The translations under genes and the position numbers were made by a program. The notes under the pieces are model-generated. The model saw nothing but the letters and a program-made list of their open reading frames with translations, ran no database searches and had not been told where the DNA came from. Of a stretch of DNA of 64,000 nt, positions 34,107 to 43,071 are shown one piece after another. The stretch spans positions 4,773,001-4,837,000 of the forward strand of contig NZ_CP012673.1 of NCBI RefSeq assembly GCF_002950945.1. The letters run 5' to 3'. This DNA is from Sorangium cellulosum (lineage in GTDB: Bacteria; Myxococcota_A; Polyangia; Polyangiales; Polyangiaceae). Position 1 is the stretch's first letter, and each line of letters starts with the position of its first letter.

Positions 34107-35345
34107 GTGAATCGAGGCAAGCCGTGGATCCTTCACGCGATCCTTGCGAAGGCCGCCGCCGCGCGCGCCGAGCGTGGAATGGCCCTCGGCCTGCTCGCGC
34201 TCGCCGCGTGCTCCGCCGGGGACATCGGATCCAGCGTGGACGCCGGCGACCGCGGCGACGCGCTCGCGGACGGCGGCGCGTCGGGACCAGGCGGCGCCGG
34301 CGCGATCTCCTCCGGAACGGGCGGCGGGGCCGGCGGCGCGGGAAGCACCACGAGCACCGGCGCGCCAGGCGACGGCGGCTCGTCGGGCGAGGGGGGCGCC
34401 GGGGGCGCCGGGGCGCCCGACACGTGCAGCAGGGCCGCCGCTTGCGGAACGCACAAATGGGCGTGCTGGCCGATGCCCAACCCGGCGGGCAGCGGCCTGC
34501 CCAACGCCGCGAGCTACACCGACGCCGGCGACGGCGTGGTGCGCGACGACGTGACGTGCCTCGAATGGCAGAAGAGCCCTCCTTCCGAGTCGTTCACCTG
34601 GGATCAGGCCATCAGCTACTGCGACAACCTCACGCTCGGCGGATCCTCGGACTGGCGCCTCCCCACACGCATCGAGATGACGTCGATCGTGGACTTCACC
34701 AGCAGCCCGGCCATCGATCGATCCGCGTTCCCGGGAGCGCGGGGCGGCTTCCACAAGACGTCGTCCGATTGGATCCTCACGATCCGGCAGGCCGGCGCCG
34801 GCGCCGGCCGCGATTATGCATGGGCCTTCAACCTGAGCGACGGCATCGTCAGCAACGCCTATTCCAAGGCGACGGCGGCGAGCCTGCGCTGCGTGCGAGG
34901 CAATGGCGAGGGCGAGGCGCCGAGCAGCCCGGCCGCGGCGCCGCCCGACCAGTACGCCGTCGTGTCGCCCGGAGAAGTGAAGGACAACTACACAGGCCTC
35001 GTCTGGCAGCAGGCCTATTCGCCGACCACGATGCCCTGGGAAGAGGCGGCAGGCTACTGCGCCGCGCTCGATCTCAACGGCCACACCTGGCGCTTGCCGA
35101 GCATCCGGGAGCTCGCGACCCTGGTCGACGAGGCGCAGGTGGCCCCGTCGATCAACCGCGCGATGTTCCCCGACACGCAATACGGCGCCCGCAGCAACGA
35201 CTGGTACTGGGCCTCCCATGCGGCTGTGAGGAACGCCCCGGCGGCGTGGGCGCTCAACTTCGACGACGGCTTCACCGGGTTCAACGCCGGAGCCAGCGGC
35301 AAGTGGAACTACTTCACGTCAGCCTGGGTGAGGTGCGTGCGTTAA
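34107..35345 (+). CDS. Lipoprotein with two DUF1566-like domains
   Basis: A 412-residue surface lipoprotein. The signal ends at LALAAC; a Gly/Ala/Ser/Thr linker extends to about residue 100. Two related domains follow: the first has CLEWQKSPP, WDQAISYCDNL and DWRLPTRIEMTSIVD, and the second VWQQAYSPTTMPWEEAAGYC and WRLPSIRELATLVDEAQ; both end in LRCVRG/VRCVR. This is the DUF1566 (Lcl C-terminal) signature, a C-type-lectin-related fold seen in exported adhesin-like proteins. The GTG start at 34107 is firmly set by ACGGAGGTCC. It stands alone between the satellite region and the T6SS island. Ligand unknown. Confidence 0.85.
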   Translation: MNRGKPWILHAILAKAAAARAERGMALGLLALAACSAGDIGSSVDAGDRGDALADGGASGPGGAGAISSGTGGGAGGAGSTTSTGAPGDGGSSGEGGAGGAGAPDTCSRAAACGTHKWACWPMPNPAGSGLPNAASYTDAGDGVVRDDVTCLEWQKSPPSESFTWDQAISYCDNLTLGGSSDWRLPTRIEMTSIVDFTSSPAIDRSAFPGARGGFHKTSSDWILTIRQAGAGAGRDYAWAFNLSDGIVSNAYSKATAASLRCVRGNGEGEAPSSPAAAPPDQYAVVSPGEVKDNYTGLVWQQAYSPTTMPWEEAAGYCAALDLNGHTWRLPSIRELATLVDEAQVAPSINRAMFPDTQYGARSNDWYWASHAAVRNAPAAWALNFDDGFTGFNAGASGKWNYFTSAWVRCVR

Positions 35346-35462
35346 CCTCGCGCCGTCTGCGCGGCGCGCGCCGCGCGCCGCGCAGCGCGACGCCGGGGGC
35401 CTGCGCAGGCGCGCGCGGCGCGGAGAGACATCCGCTCCGATCTTGTCGATAATGCCGCCGCG

Positions 35463-36494
35463 ATGGACCAGCCCCCGCTCGACAACAGGACGGACTTCGT
35501 CGTGCATCCCCAGCTGCTGCTCGACCGCGACGGCGAGAAGCTGGTCACCATCGTCAAGGCGAGCTTCGAGCTCCAGGACGACGGCGCGCTCGAGCTCGCG
35601 CCGCCCGAGCGCGCGCGCGGGGTCCGCCTCGCCGACCTGCCGTGGGAGAAGGACAGACCCGAGAGCATCGCCTACCCGGCGGACGTCTGCCTGTTCAAGC
35701 CGGGCACCGACGTGCTCTTCGTGGCGAAGGCCTACGCGCCGAACCGCAAGGCCGTGCCCTCCTTCGACGTGCGCGTCGAGGTCGGCCCGCTCAGGAAATC
35801 GCTGGTGGTGTTCGGCCGGCGGCTCTGGGTCGAGAAGGGCGACGGCCTCACCACGCCTGCGCCGATCCAGGAGATCGACATGCGCTACGACTACGCGTGG
35901 GGAGGCACCGACGACGAGGATCCCGCGGCGCTCGTCGAGGAGCCGCGCAACCCCATCGGGATGGGCGTCACCCGCAATCCGGCCTCGCTCACCCACCGGC
36001 CGGCGCCGAACATCGAGGATCCCGCGTACCCGCTGCGCACGGCGAAGATCCCGCCGCCGCCGGCCGGGATCGGGCCGATCGGCCGGCACTGGGAGCCGCG
36101 CCGCAGGTACGCCGGGACGTACGATCAGACCTGGAAGGAGCTCCGCGCGCCGCTCCTGCCCGAGGACTTCGACGATCGCCACCACCTCTGCGCCTCGCCC
36201 GGCCTCATCGCGGATCCGCCGCTCGCGGGCGGCGAGCCCGTGCGGACGCTGAACCTCACGCCCGAGGGGGCGCTCAGCTTCGATCTCCCGAAGGTGAAGC
36301 TCGCGATCGAGTTCCACGTGAAGGGCCGCGAGCCGGCGGCGTTCGCGCCGCACCTCGACACGGTCCTCGTCGACCTCTACGCCGCCGGCCCCGACAAGCC
36401 CGTCGCCGTCGAGATGGTCTGGCGCGCGCACGTCAAGGCGCCCCGGCGAATGAAGGACGCACGCGTGATCGTGCGCGAGGAGGTGCAGGCGTGA
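35463..36494 (+). CDS. DUF2169-family type VI secretion protein
   Basis: A 343-residue protein with the DUF2169 pattern: TIVKASFELQDDG, LFKPGTDVLFVAKAYAP, VFGRRLWVEK and MRYDYAWGGTDDEDP, NPIGMG, then LPEDFDDRHHLCASP. DUF2169 proteins are commonly encoded next to vgrG genes and act as adaptors that load effectors on the spike. Here it opens the island and overlaps the next gene by four bases (GTGA), so both are co-translated. The ATG at 35463 is clear but its ribosome site is weak. No enzyme motif is visible. Confidence 0.85.
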   Translation: MDQPPLDNRTDFVVHPQLLLDRDGEKLVTIVKASFELQDDGALELAPPERARGVRLADLPWEKDRPESIAYPADVCLFKPGTDVLFVAKAYAPNRKAVPSFDVRVEVGPLRKSLVVFGRRLWVEKGDGLTTPAPIQEIDMRYDYAWGGTDDEDPAALVEEPRNPIGMGVTRNPASLTHRPAPNIEDPAYPLRTAKIPPPPAGIGPIGRHWEPRRRYAGTYDQTWKELRAPLLPEDFDDRHHLCASPGLIADPPLAGGEPVRTLNLTPEGALSFDLPKVKLAIEFHVKGREPAAFAPHLDTVLVDLYAAGPDKPVAVEMVWRAHVKAPRRMKDARVIVREEVQA

Positions 36495-37546
36495 GGCCGC
36501 TCGCCGCCGTCGTGGCCGCGGGGGCGATCACGCCCATCGGCCTCTCCTCCCTCGACACGGCCTTCTCGCACCGCGCCTCGGCCGCGGCCATGCGCGAGTC
36601 GCCGCTCGTGGACGCCGAGGGCGAGCCGATCACGATGTGCTTCCTCCCCACGCTCGATCCGCTCGTCACCGGCGCCGAGCGCGCCGCGCTGCTCGCGGCC
36701 CGCGCGCTCGACGAGGCGCTCGAGAAGCTCGGGCCCGCGGCGCCGCCTTTGCGGGTGCAGCTCGCGCTCTGCCTCGACGAGCAGCTCGGCCAGCGGGCGC
36801 CGGGGGGCGAGGCCTCGGCGCAGCGGCTCGCGGCCGACCTCGGCGCGCGGATCCGGGCGCGCGCGCAGGAGGTCGCGGTGAAGGTCTCGACGCGCGGCGC
36901 CGCCGGGCCGGGGTTCCTGCTGCCCTCGCTCTGCGAGTCGCTCGCGCACGGCACCATCGACGCGGCGCTGCTCGGCGGCGTGCACACCGACTATGATCCG
37001 GCGCGCATCGCGGCGCTCGACGCCGCCGGCCGGATCTTCCGGTCGGACAACCTCGACGCCTTCATCCCCGGCGAGTGCGCCGCCTTCGTGGTCCTGATGC
37101 GCCCCGACGTCGCGCGCCGCTGTCAGCTCGCCGAGCGCGCGCAGATCGTCGGCCTCGCCACCGCGCACGAGCGGGCGCGCCCGGACAACGACGAGCCCGC
37201 CTTCCAGGCCGCGGGCCTCACCGCCGCGCTCCGGACCGCGCTCGCCCCGCTCGCCGATCGGGGGCTGCGCGCCGGCTGGGTGCTGACCGATCTCACGTTC
37301 GAGACCTTCCGCCACTTCGAGCTCCAGGCCGCCGCCGCGCGCACGCAGCGCTTCTTCTGCGAGCCGCAGCAGGTGGAGAGCCCCGCCCAGCGCATGGGCC
37401 ACCTCGGCGCCGCGGCCATGCCGCTGCACCTCGCCATCGCCTCGGAGGCGTTCCTGCGCGGCTTCGCGCCGCACCCGGTCGCGGTCTCCCTCGCCGGCAG
37501 CGACGGCGGCGAGCGCGCCGCGGTGGCGGTCATGGCGCCGGGCTGA
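36491..37546 (+). CDS. Degenerate ketosynthase/thiolase-like T6SS-associated protein
   Basis: A 351-residue protein with a thiolase-like fold: VVAAGAITPIGLSSLDTAF at the N-terminus, GTIDAALLGGVHTDYDP in the middle, QRMGHLGAAAMPLHLAIASE, and the Gly-rich DGGERAAVAVM at the end. Ketoacyl synthases keep a Cys-His-His/Lys catalytic set; I cannot find the nucleophilic Cys in its usual TACASS-like context, so this copy is probably inactive as a condensing enzyme. Thiolase-like genes beside DUF2169 and vgrG are a known T6SS association of unclear purpose. The GTG start overlaps the DUF2169 stop. Confidence 0.75.
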   Translation: MRPLAAVVAAGAITPIGLSSLDTAFSHRASAAAMRESPLVDAEGEPITMCFLPTLDPLVTGAERAALLAARALDEALEKLGPAAPPLRVQLALCLDEQLGQRAPGGEASAQRLAADLGARIRARAQEVAVKVSTRGAAGPGFLLPSLCESLAHGTIDAALLGGVHTDYDPARIAALDAAGRIFRSDNLDAFIPGECAAFVVLMRPDVARRCQLAERAQIVGLATAHERARPDNDEPAFQAAGLTAALRTALAPLADRGLRAGWVLTDLTFETFRHFELQAAAARTQRFFCEPQQVESPAQRMGHLGAAAMPLHLAIASEAFLRGFAPHPVAVSLAGSDGGERAAVAVMAPG

Positions 37547-37648
37547 GCCACCTGCGCCCGGAGCGCGACCCGGGAGTGTTCGAATCGGGCGACGACGGAG
37601 GTCCGCGAAGAGGCGTTCTCGTCATCGAGAACGCGCCGGGCGCCGAGA

Positions 37649-38086
37649 TCACGACGGCTTTTTCTTCCTGCTCGCCCAGCTCTCGATCTTGAGGCCCTCA
37701 AACCGCTGGAAGTCGCGCACGTTCGCCGTCACCAGGATCAGGTCGTTGACCGCGGCGATGGCGGCGATTTGCCCGTCGACGAACGGTGCCGGCGTCCCCT
37801 CTCCATCGAGCCGAGCGCGCTCGTCCGCGTGCCATGCCGCCGCGACGGTGTCGTACGGCAGGATCGGGAGAGCGGGGTAGACCACCTCCCTCAAGTACGC
37901 CTCCAGCGCCGAGCGCCGCTTGCCCGAGGGGAGCAGCCGGCAGCCGTACCGGAGCTCGTGCCACCCCGGAGCGGCGAGCGCGCTCTCGTGCGCATGGGCC
38001 TCGATCTTCGCGACCATCACCTCGTCGGGCGCCCGCTTCATCGGCTCCGAGATCGTCGACGTGTCGAGCAGGAAGCGGAGGGTCAC
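37649..38086 (-). CDS. PIN-domain toxin (VapC family)
   Basis: A 145-residue PIN ribonuclease. The acidic set is complete: FLLDTSTISE (Asp8), WHELRYG (Glu44), the later APFVDGQIAAIA (Asp), and VTANVRDFQRF near the end. VapC toxins cut tRNA or rRNA and are held by a cognate antitoxin. The GTG start at 38086 overlaps the antitoxin stop by four bases, so the pair is translated together. The module is on the minus strand inside the T6SS island, between the thiolase-like gene and the first vgrG. Confidence 0.92.
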   Translation of the reverse strand: MTLRFLLDTSTISEPMKRAPDEVMVAKIEAHAHESALAAPGWHELRYGCRLLPSGKRRSALEAYLREVVYPALPILPYDTVAAAWHADERARLDGEGTPAPFVDGQIAAIAAVNDLILVTANVRDFQRFEGLKIESWASRKKKPS

Positions 38087-38361
38087 AGCTTGACCTTGCG
38101 GCCCGGCGAGCGATCGCGCACGGACGCGGCGAAATCGCGATCGAGGCCCACGTCGTCGAGAGGAAACCGCTTTAGAAACGCGCGGTACACGTCGCCGAAG
38201 CGGGGCCGGTCCGAGCGCAGCCGCTCGAACTCCTCCGGGGACAGGACGACGGCCACGGGGCGGCCACGGCGGGTGATCTCCACGGCTTCACCGGCCTCCG
38301 CTTGTTCGATGATGGAGGGGAGATGGGCCCGGGCCTCGGCGACGGAGTAGCGATGCGCCAT
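38083..38361 (-). CDS. Phd/YefM-type antitoxin of the PIN toxin
   Basis: A 92-residue antitoxin. The N-terminal DNA-binding half reads YSVAEARAHLPSIIEQAEAG and VEITRRGRPVAVVLSPEEFE, the diagnostic Phd/YefM pattern. The C-terminal part (about 60-92) is charged and would wrap the toxin. ATG 38361 is chosen, though an ATG 15 bases upstream would also fit. Two TGTACA hexamers just upstream probably serve as its own operator. Toxin and antitoxin genes overlap in the order antitoxin-toxin. Confidence 0.9.
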   Translation of the reverse strand: MAHRYSVAEARAHLPSIIEQAEAGEAVEITRRGRPVAVVLSPEEFERLRSDRPRFGDVYRAFLKRFPLDDVGLDRDFAASVRDRSPGRKVKL

Positions 38362-38369
38362 GATCGAGG

Positions 38370-38387
38370 TGTACATCTTGCTGTACA
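38370..38387 (-). promoter_or_regulatory. Paired TGTACA operator of the toxin-antitoxin genes
   Basis: Two copies of the palindromic hexamer TGTACA, separated by 6 bp, sit immediately upstream of the antitoxin start. Phd-family antitoxins autoregulate through short paired palindromes of this kind. If translation starts at the upstream ATG (38376), the first copy would fall in the coding region. Confidence 0.5.
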
Positions 38388-38532
38388 TCCGTGCAACCGC
38401 CCACGGGTAGACGAAGCCTCGCGTCAAATTCGGCTTCCACGCCTTTTTTACCGCATCGCATTCCGTGTCCACGCCGCGCCGCGGGCGTGCGCCGGGGCTT
38501 GGCGCCGCTCGGCGATCGCCTACCATGCCGCC

Positions 38533-40758
38533 ATGCCCGCTCCCTTCGCGACCTTCTCCCTCGTGGGCGACAAGCTCCCCGCGGACCTGTCCGTGGCCGC
38601 GTTCGAGGCCGTCGAGGGCATCTCCCTCCCGTACGCGGTGGAGGTGCGGTTCTCGACGAGCGACCCGTCCTTCCGGGTCGAGGACTGCCTGCGCACGCGC
38701 CTCTGCCTGCGCGTCACCGACACGTCCGGCGAGGAGCGCTTCTTCGACGGCCTCGTCGACCGCGCGGGCTTCGCGGGGCTCGCGGGCGACATCCGCCACT
38801 TCGACGTCCGCCTGCGCCCCGCGCTCGCCGCGCTCGAGCACCGCGAGGGGTGCCGCATCTTCCAGGAGAAGACCCTCGTCCAGGTGGCGCAGACCGTCTT
38901 CGAGGAGGCGGGCTTCGGCGAGAAGGTCGAGTGGCGGATCGCGAAGGACTACGAGCCGCGCGAGTTCATCGTCCAGTACCGCGAGTCGCACCTCAACTTC
39001 GTCTCACGCCTGCTCGAGGACAACGGCCTCTTTTATTACTTCCGGCACGACGCCGACGGCCACACGATGATCGTCACCGACGATCCCTCCTCCTTCGCGG
39101 TGGAGTCGGGGACGCCGGTGATCTTTCGCATGGCGCAGGGGGGCATCCCCGGGAGCCACCCGCTCTCGAAATTCTCGCGCACGCGGGCGCTGCGCACGAA
39201 CAGCGTCCACCTGAGGGATTACGACTTCGAGAAGCCCGAGGTGAAGCCCGAGTCGTCGCTGCCGCGCGACGAGGCCTGGGCGCTGCCCTATTACGAGTAC
39301 CCCGGCGGCTTCACCAAGGGCGGCGCGGGCGCGCGCCGCGCCGAGGCGCGCCTGCGCGCGCTCGTGGCCGACGCCGACGTGTGCGAGGGCCAGAGCCGCG
39401 CCGCGCGGCTCCACGTGGGCGAGCCGTTCGCCGTCGAGGGCGCCTCGGAGCCGTGCCTGAACGGCCTGTTCGTGGTCACCCGGCTGGTCTCGCGCGGCAA
39501 GCAGACGATCACCGGGGGAGAGCACAACATCGACCTCGCGAACCGCTTCAGCGGCATCCCGAAGGGCGCGCCCTTCGCGGCCGAGCGCCGGGCGCGGCGG
39601 CCGCGCATCCGCGGGATCCAGACCGCGGTCGTCACGGGGTCGAGCACCCAGGAGCAGGCGATCCACGTCGACAAGTACGGCCGGATCAAGGTCCGCTTCT
39701 TCTGGGACCGGCAGGGCCAAAAGGACCACACCTCGAGCTGCTGGCTGCGCGTCTCCCAGGTCGCGATGGGCGGCTCCATGATCCTGCCCCGCGTCGGCTG
39801 GGAGGTCTCCGTCGCCTTCCTCGACGGCGACCCGGACCGGCCGGTCGCCCTCGGGCGCACCTACAACGCCGAGAAGACCCCGCCGCAGCCGCTGCCCGGC
39901 GCCAAGGCGTCCGGCACGCTGAAGAGCATGTCGTCGCCCGGCGCGGGCGGCCACAACGAGGTCGGCATGTCCGACACCTCGGGGAGCCAGGGGTTCGGCA
40001 TCCACGCCCAGAAGGACCTCAACGTCACGGTCAAGCACGACAAGGTCGAGGAGGTCGCGGTCAACGAGGAGCAGCACGTCAGCGTGAACGGCTCTCGATC
40101 GGTCAAGGTCAACGAGTCGATCTCCGTGGCCGGCAACCAGTCGCTCGACGTCGGCGCCGTGCTCTCGCACAAGATCTCCGGCAATCAGACGATATCGATC
40201 GGCGGGAACGACACGACCAACGCGATCAGCAACTATGTCGAGAAGATCACCGGCAACCGGTCCTACACGGTGAGCGGGAATCAGATCACGATCTCGAACG
40301 GCATCGAGCAGTCGATCACCGGGGACATGAGCCGCAAGGTCGGCGCGCTGGAGCTCGCCGGGAGCCTCGGCTCGATCAACGACAACGTGCTCGGCGGGAT
40401 GGCCGAGACGGTCGGCGCCGTGAAGGCGCAGATCATCAACGGCAGCCACGGCGAGCAGATCAGCGCCAACAAGGACCAGACGTCCGTCGCGGCCGAGCTC
40501 CACCTCACGAAGGGCTCCCTCTCCCACGTGGCGACCGGCGTCACCAGCATGGTGGGCGGACTCCATTACCAGAAGCTGAACGGCGATCTCGTCGTCCAGG
40601 CGCCGATGATCACCCTGCTCGGCGCGGTCGGCTCCTTCAAGGGCGGCGGCAGCGAGATCAAGCTCGGCGGCGGGCCCGTCGTGATCAAGGGGGCCAAGAT
40701 CGCGGTCAAGAGCGCGATGGTGGTCAAGATGGGCGCGTCGATGAAGCTCGGATCGTGA
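38533..40758 (+). CDS. vgrG: VgrG spike protein 1 of a tandem triplet
   Basis: A 741-residue type VI secretion spike. The gp27-like base starts near residue 5; HREGCRIFQEKTLVQVAQTV and QYRESHLNFVSRLLEDNGLF are its characteristic motifs. The gp5-like OB fold begins about residue 375 with IHVDKYGRIKVRFFWDR and ends with WEVSVAFLDGDPDRP. The tail (from about 470) is a needle of repeated GNxxxxI-type strands such as ISGNQTISIGGND and VSGNQITISNG. No enzymatic C-terminal extension. Start at ATG 38533 by alignment of the domain; its ribosome site is weak. First of three vgrG genes in a row, 26 bp from the next. Confidence 0.95.
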   Translation: MPAPFATFSLVGDKLPADLSVAAFEAVEGISLPYAVEVRFSTSDPSFRVEDCLRTRLCLRVTDTSGEERFFDGLVDRAGFAGLAGDIRHFDVRLRPALAALEHREGCRIFQEKTLVQVAQTVFEEAGFGEKVEWRIAKDYEPREFIVQYRESHLNFVSRLLEDNGLFYYFRHDADGHTMIVTDDPSSFAVESGTPVIFRMAQGGIPGSHPLSKFSRTRALRTNSVHLRDYDFEKPEVKPESSLPRDEAWALPYYEYPGGFTKGGAGARRAEARLRALVADADVCEGQSRAARLHVGEPFAVEGASEPCLNGLFVVTRLVSRGKQTITGGEHNIDLANRFSGIPKGAPFAAERRARRPRIRGIQTAVVTGSSTQEQAIHVDKYGRIKVRFFWDRQGQKDHTSSCWLRVSQVAMGGSMILPRVGWEVSVAFLDGDPDRPVALGRTYNAEKTPPQPLPGAKASGTLKSMSSPGAGGHNEVGMSDTSGSQGFGIHAQKDLNVTVKHDKVEEVAVNEEQHVSVNGSRSVKVNESISVAGNQSLDVGAVLSHKISGNQTISIGGNDTTNAISNYVEKITGNRSYTVSGNQITISNGIEQSITGDMSRKVGALELAGSLGSINDNVLGGMAETVGAVKAQIINGSHGEQISANKDQTSVAAELHLTKGSLSHVATGVTSMVGGLHYQKLNGDLVVQAPMITLLGAVGSFKGGGSEIKLGGGPVVIKGAKIAVKSAMVVKMGASMKLGS

Positions 40759-40784
40759 AGCCCTCGGGCGAAGGCAGGTGAACC

Positions 40785-43055
40785 ATGGCCGATCAACACA
40801 TCATGGCGCTCTCCTCCGTCAGCGTGGAGGGCAAGACGTTCCAGGTGCTGCGCTTCGAGCTCGCAGAGCAGCTCTCCGAGCTCACCCACCTCGAGTGCGA
40901 CCTGATCGACGACGCGGCGTTGCTGCCGAGGCCGAAGGAGCTCCTCGGCAAGCGCGCGGTGTTCACGCTGTCGCGCAGCAATGACACGCAGACGCGCACG
41001 TTCGCGGGGACGGTCGTGCTCGCCGAGCTCCTGCCCGACAGCGACGACGTGCCCGCGCTGCGGCTCCTCGTCGCGCCGGCGTTATGGAACCTGGAGCAGC
41101 GCGCCGATTGCAGGATCTTCCAGGAGATGAGCGCGGTCGATATCGTGAAGCAGGTCCTCGAGGGCGCGGGCGTGACCGCGCGCCAGCAGGACTGGCGCGT
41201 GACCGAGCCGCACCCGCCGCGGGTCTATACGGTCCAGTACCGCGAGACGGACCTCGATTTCGTCCACCGCCTCCTCGCCGAGGAGGGGATCTACTTCGCC
41301 ATTCACATGAAGGACGAGGAGGACGTGGCCGTCTTCTGCGACTCGCCGACGGGCCTCGACGACATCGAGGGCGCGACGACGCTCCCGTTCTACCAGGACT
41401 TCGGCGCCGACGGGTTCGCTGACCGCGTGGTCCGCCTCTCCCGCGCGGTCTCGGTGAAGAGCGACAAGACGTTCGTCCGCGACTACGACCCGGAGAAGCC
41501 GTCGCTCAAGCTGGAGGCGTCGGCGGAGGGGACCGATCCCGGGTCGCACGCGCTCGAGATCTACGAGTACCCCGCGCGCGCGGCCGACGTGAGCGCGGCC
41601 GAGCGGCTCGCCAAGGTCCTGCTCGACGCCGCCCAGGCCGAGCGCGACGTCGTGCGCGGCGAGACGGGCTCGCTCGCGCTGCTCCCGGGCCGGCGCTTCT
41701 CGATCGAGGGCCACCCGTACGACCCGCTCAACCAGGAGTACCTCGTGATCCGCGCGCGCATCGCCGGCAGCCGGCCGCGATCGTTCGAGATCGCCGGGGG
41801 CAACGTGGACGACGGCGTGCGCGACCTCCGCACCTCGTGCGAGTTCTGGGGCGTGCCCACCGGGAGCACGCGTTACCGGCCGCCGCGGCGCGCGCGCGAG
41901 CGGGTCATCCCGGGGACGCAGACGGCGATGACCACCGGCCCCTCGGGGCAGGAGATCCACACGGACGCCGCCGGCCAGGTGAAGGTCTCGTTCCACTGGG
42001 ATCGCTCCGGCAAGAAGGACGACACGTCGAGCCGCTGGATCCGCACGAGCCAGGTGCCGACCGGCGGCTCGATGCTGCTGCCGCGCGTCGGCTGGGAGGT
42101 CACGGTGCGCCACCTGGAGGGCGACGCGGACCGGCCGTTCGTGATGGGCCGCGTGTACAACGCGCTCACGCCGCCGCCCTACGCGCTCCCGAAGGAGGCC
42201 GCGAAGAGCTCCCTCCAGACCGCGACGACGCCGGGCGGGGGCAGCTCGAACGAGCTCCGCATGTCGGACACGAAGGGCGGCGAGGAGATGTTCATGAACG
42301 CCTCGAAGGACATGAGCACCGAGGTGAAGAACAACGCGACCGAGTCGATCGGCAACGACCACAAGAAGAAGATCGGCGCCGACCAGTCGACGAACGTCAC
42401 GAACAGCATGACGACCAGCGTCGGCTCGAACCAGACGATCTCCGTGTCCGGCAACCAGTCGATGAAGGTGGAGACGTTCCACGTGGACGACATCGGCGGC
42501 GATCACGCGCTCTCGATCGGCGGCAATCGCGACATGAAGATCGGCGGCGACCACAAGCGCGACGTCGCGGGGAGCAGCACGCTCGACGTCTCCGGCAACC
42601 AGATCGACCTCGTCGTCGGCTCGGTGACGGACCAGACGCTGGCCGCCTACGACCACAACGTCGGCGCGGCGCTGATCGAGCTCGCGCTCGGCCACCGCTC
42701 GGTGACGGTCCAGGGCGACCGGAGCGAGACGGCCGCGGGCGCGAAGGTCATCGCGGTCAAGGCCGGCCGCGGCGTCCAGGTCGGCGGATCGATGAACGTG
42801 AAGGTCGGCGGCGCGATCGTCAACGTCGCGAACGGCGATCGCGTGGAGAGCTCGCTCGGGACCTACACCGAGCTCGCCGGGGGCGCGCAGATCGTGAAGG
42901 CGAACAACGTCGTCTTCCAGGCCGACGCCGCGCTCACGCTGGTGATGGGCGCGTCGATCCTGTCGCTGACGCCCGCGAGCGTCGCGATCCTCGGCGTGAG
43001 CGCGAAGCTCGACGGCGACGTCTCTGACGCCGCCGCGCTGGTGATCGACAACTGA
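40785..43055 (+). CDS. vgrG: VgrG spike protein 2 of a tandem triplet
   Basis: A 756-residue VgrG. The base has ADCRIFQEMSAVDIVKQVL and QYRETDLDFVHRLLAEEGIY; the OB fold has IHTDAAGQVKVSFHWDRSGK and GGSMLLPRVGWEVTV. The needle contains repeats such as VSGNQSMKVE, IGGDHALSIGGN and VSGNQIDLVVG, and ends in beta strands without an added enzyme domain. It differs from the first and third VgrG through most of its sequence, so it is an old paralogue, not a recent copy. ATG 40785 follows GGCAGGTGAACC. The 16-bp gap to the next gene indicates one transcript. Confidence 0.95.
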   Translation: MADQHIMALSSVSVEGKTFQVLRFELAEQLSELTHLECDLIDDAALLPRPKELLGKRAVFTLSRSNDTQTRTFAGTVVLAELLPDSDDVPALRLLVAPALWNLEQRADCRIFQEMSAVDIVKQVLEGAGVTARQQDWRVTEPHPPRVYTVQYRETDLDFVHRLLAEEGIYFAIHMKDEEDVAVFCDSPTGLDDIEGATTLPFYQDFGADGFADRVVRLSRAVSVKSDKTFVRDYDPEKPSLKLEASAEGTDPGSHALEIYEYPARAADVSAAERLAKVLLDAAQAERDVVRGETGSLALLPGRRFSIEGHPYDPLNQEYLVIRARIAGSRPRSFEIAGGNVDDGVRDLRTSCEFWGVPTGSTRYRPPRRARERVIPGTQTAMTTGPSGQEIHTDAAGQVKVSFHWDRSGKKDDTSSRWIRTSQVPTGGSMLLPRVGWEVTVRHLEGDADRPFVMGRVYNALTPPPYALPKEAAKSSLQTATTPGGGSSNELRMSDTKGGEEMFMNASKDMSTEVKNNATESIGNDHKKKIGADQSTNVTNSMTTSVGSNQTISVSGNQSMKVETFHVDDIGGDHALSIGGNRDMKIGGDHKRDVAGSSTLDVSGNQIDLVVGSVTDQTLAAYDHNVGAALIELALGHRSVTVQGDRSETAAGAKVIAVKAGRGVQVGGSMNVKVGGAIVNVANGDRVESSLGTYTELAGGAQIVKANNVVFQADAALTLVMGASILSLTPASVAILGVSAKLDGDVSDAAALVIDN

Positions 43056-43071
43056 GGAGCAGGAGGCGAAC

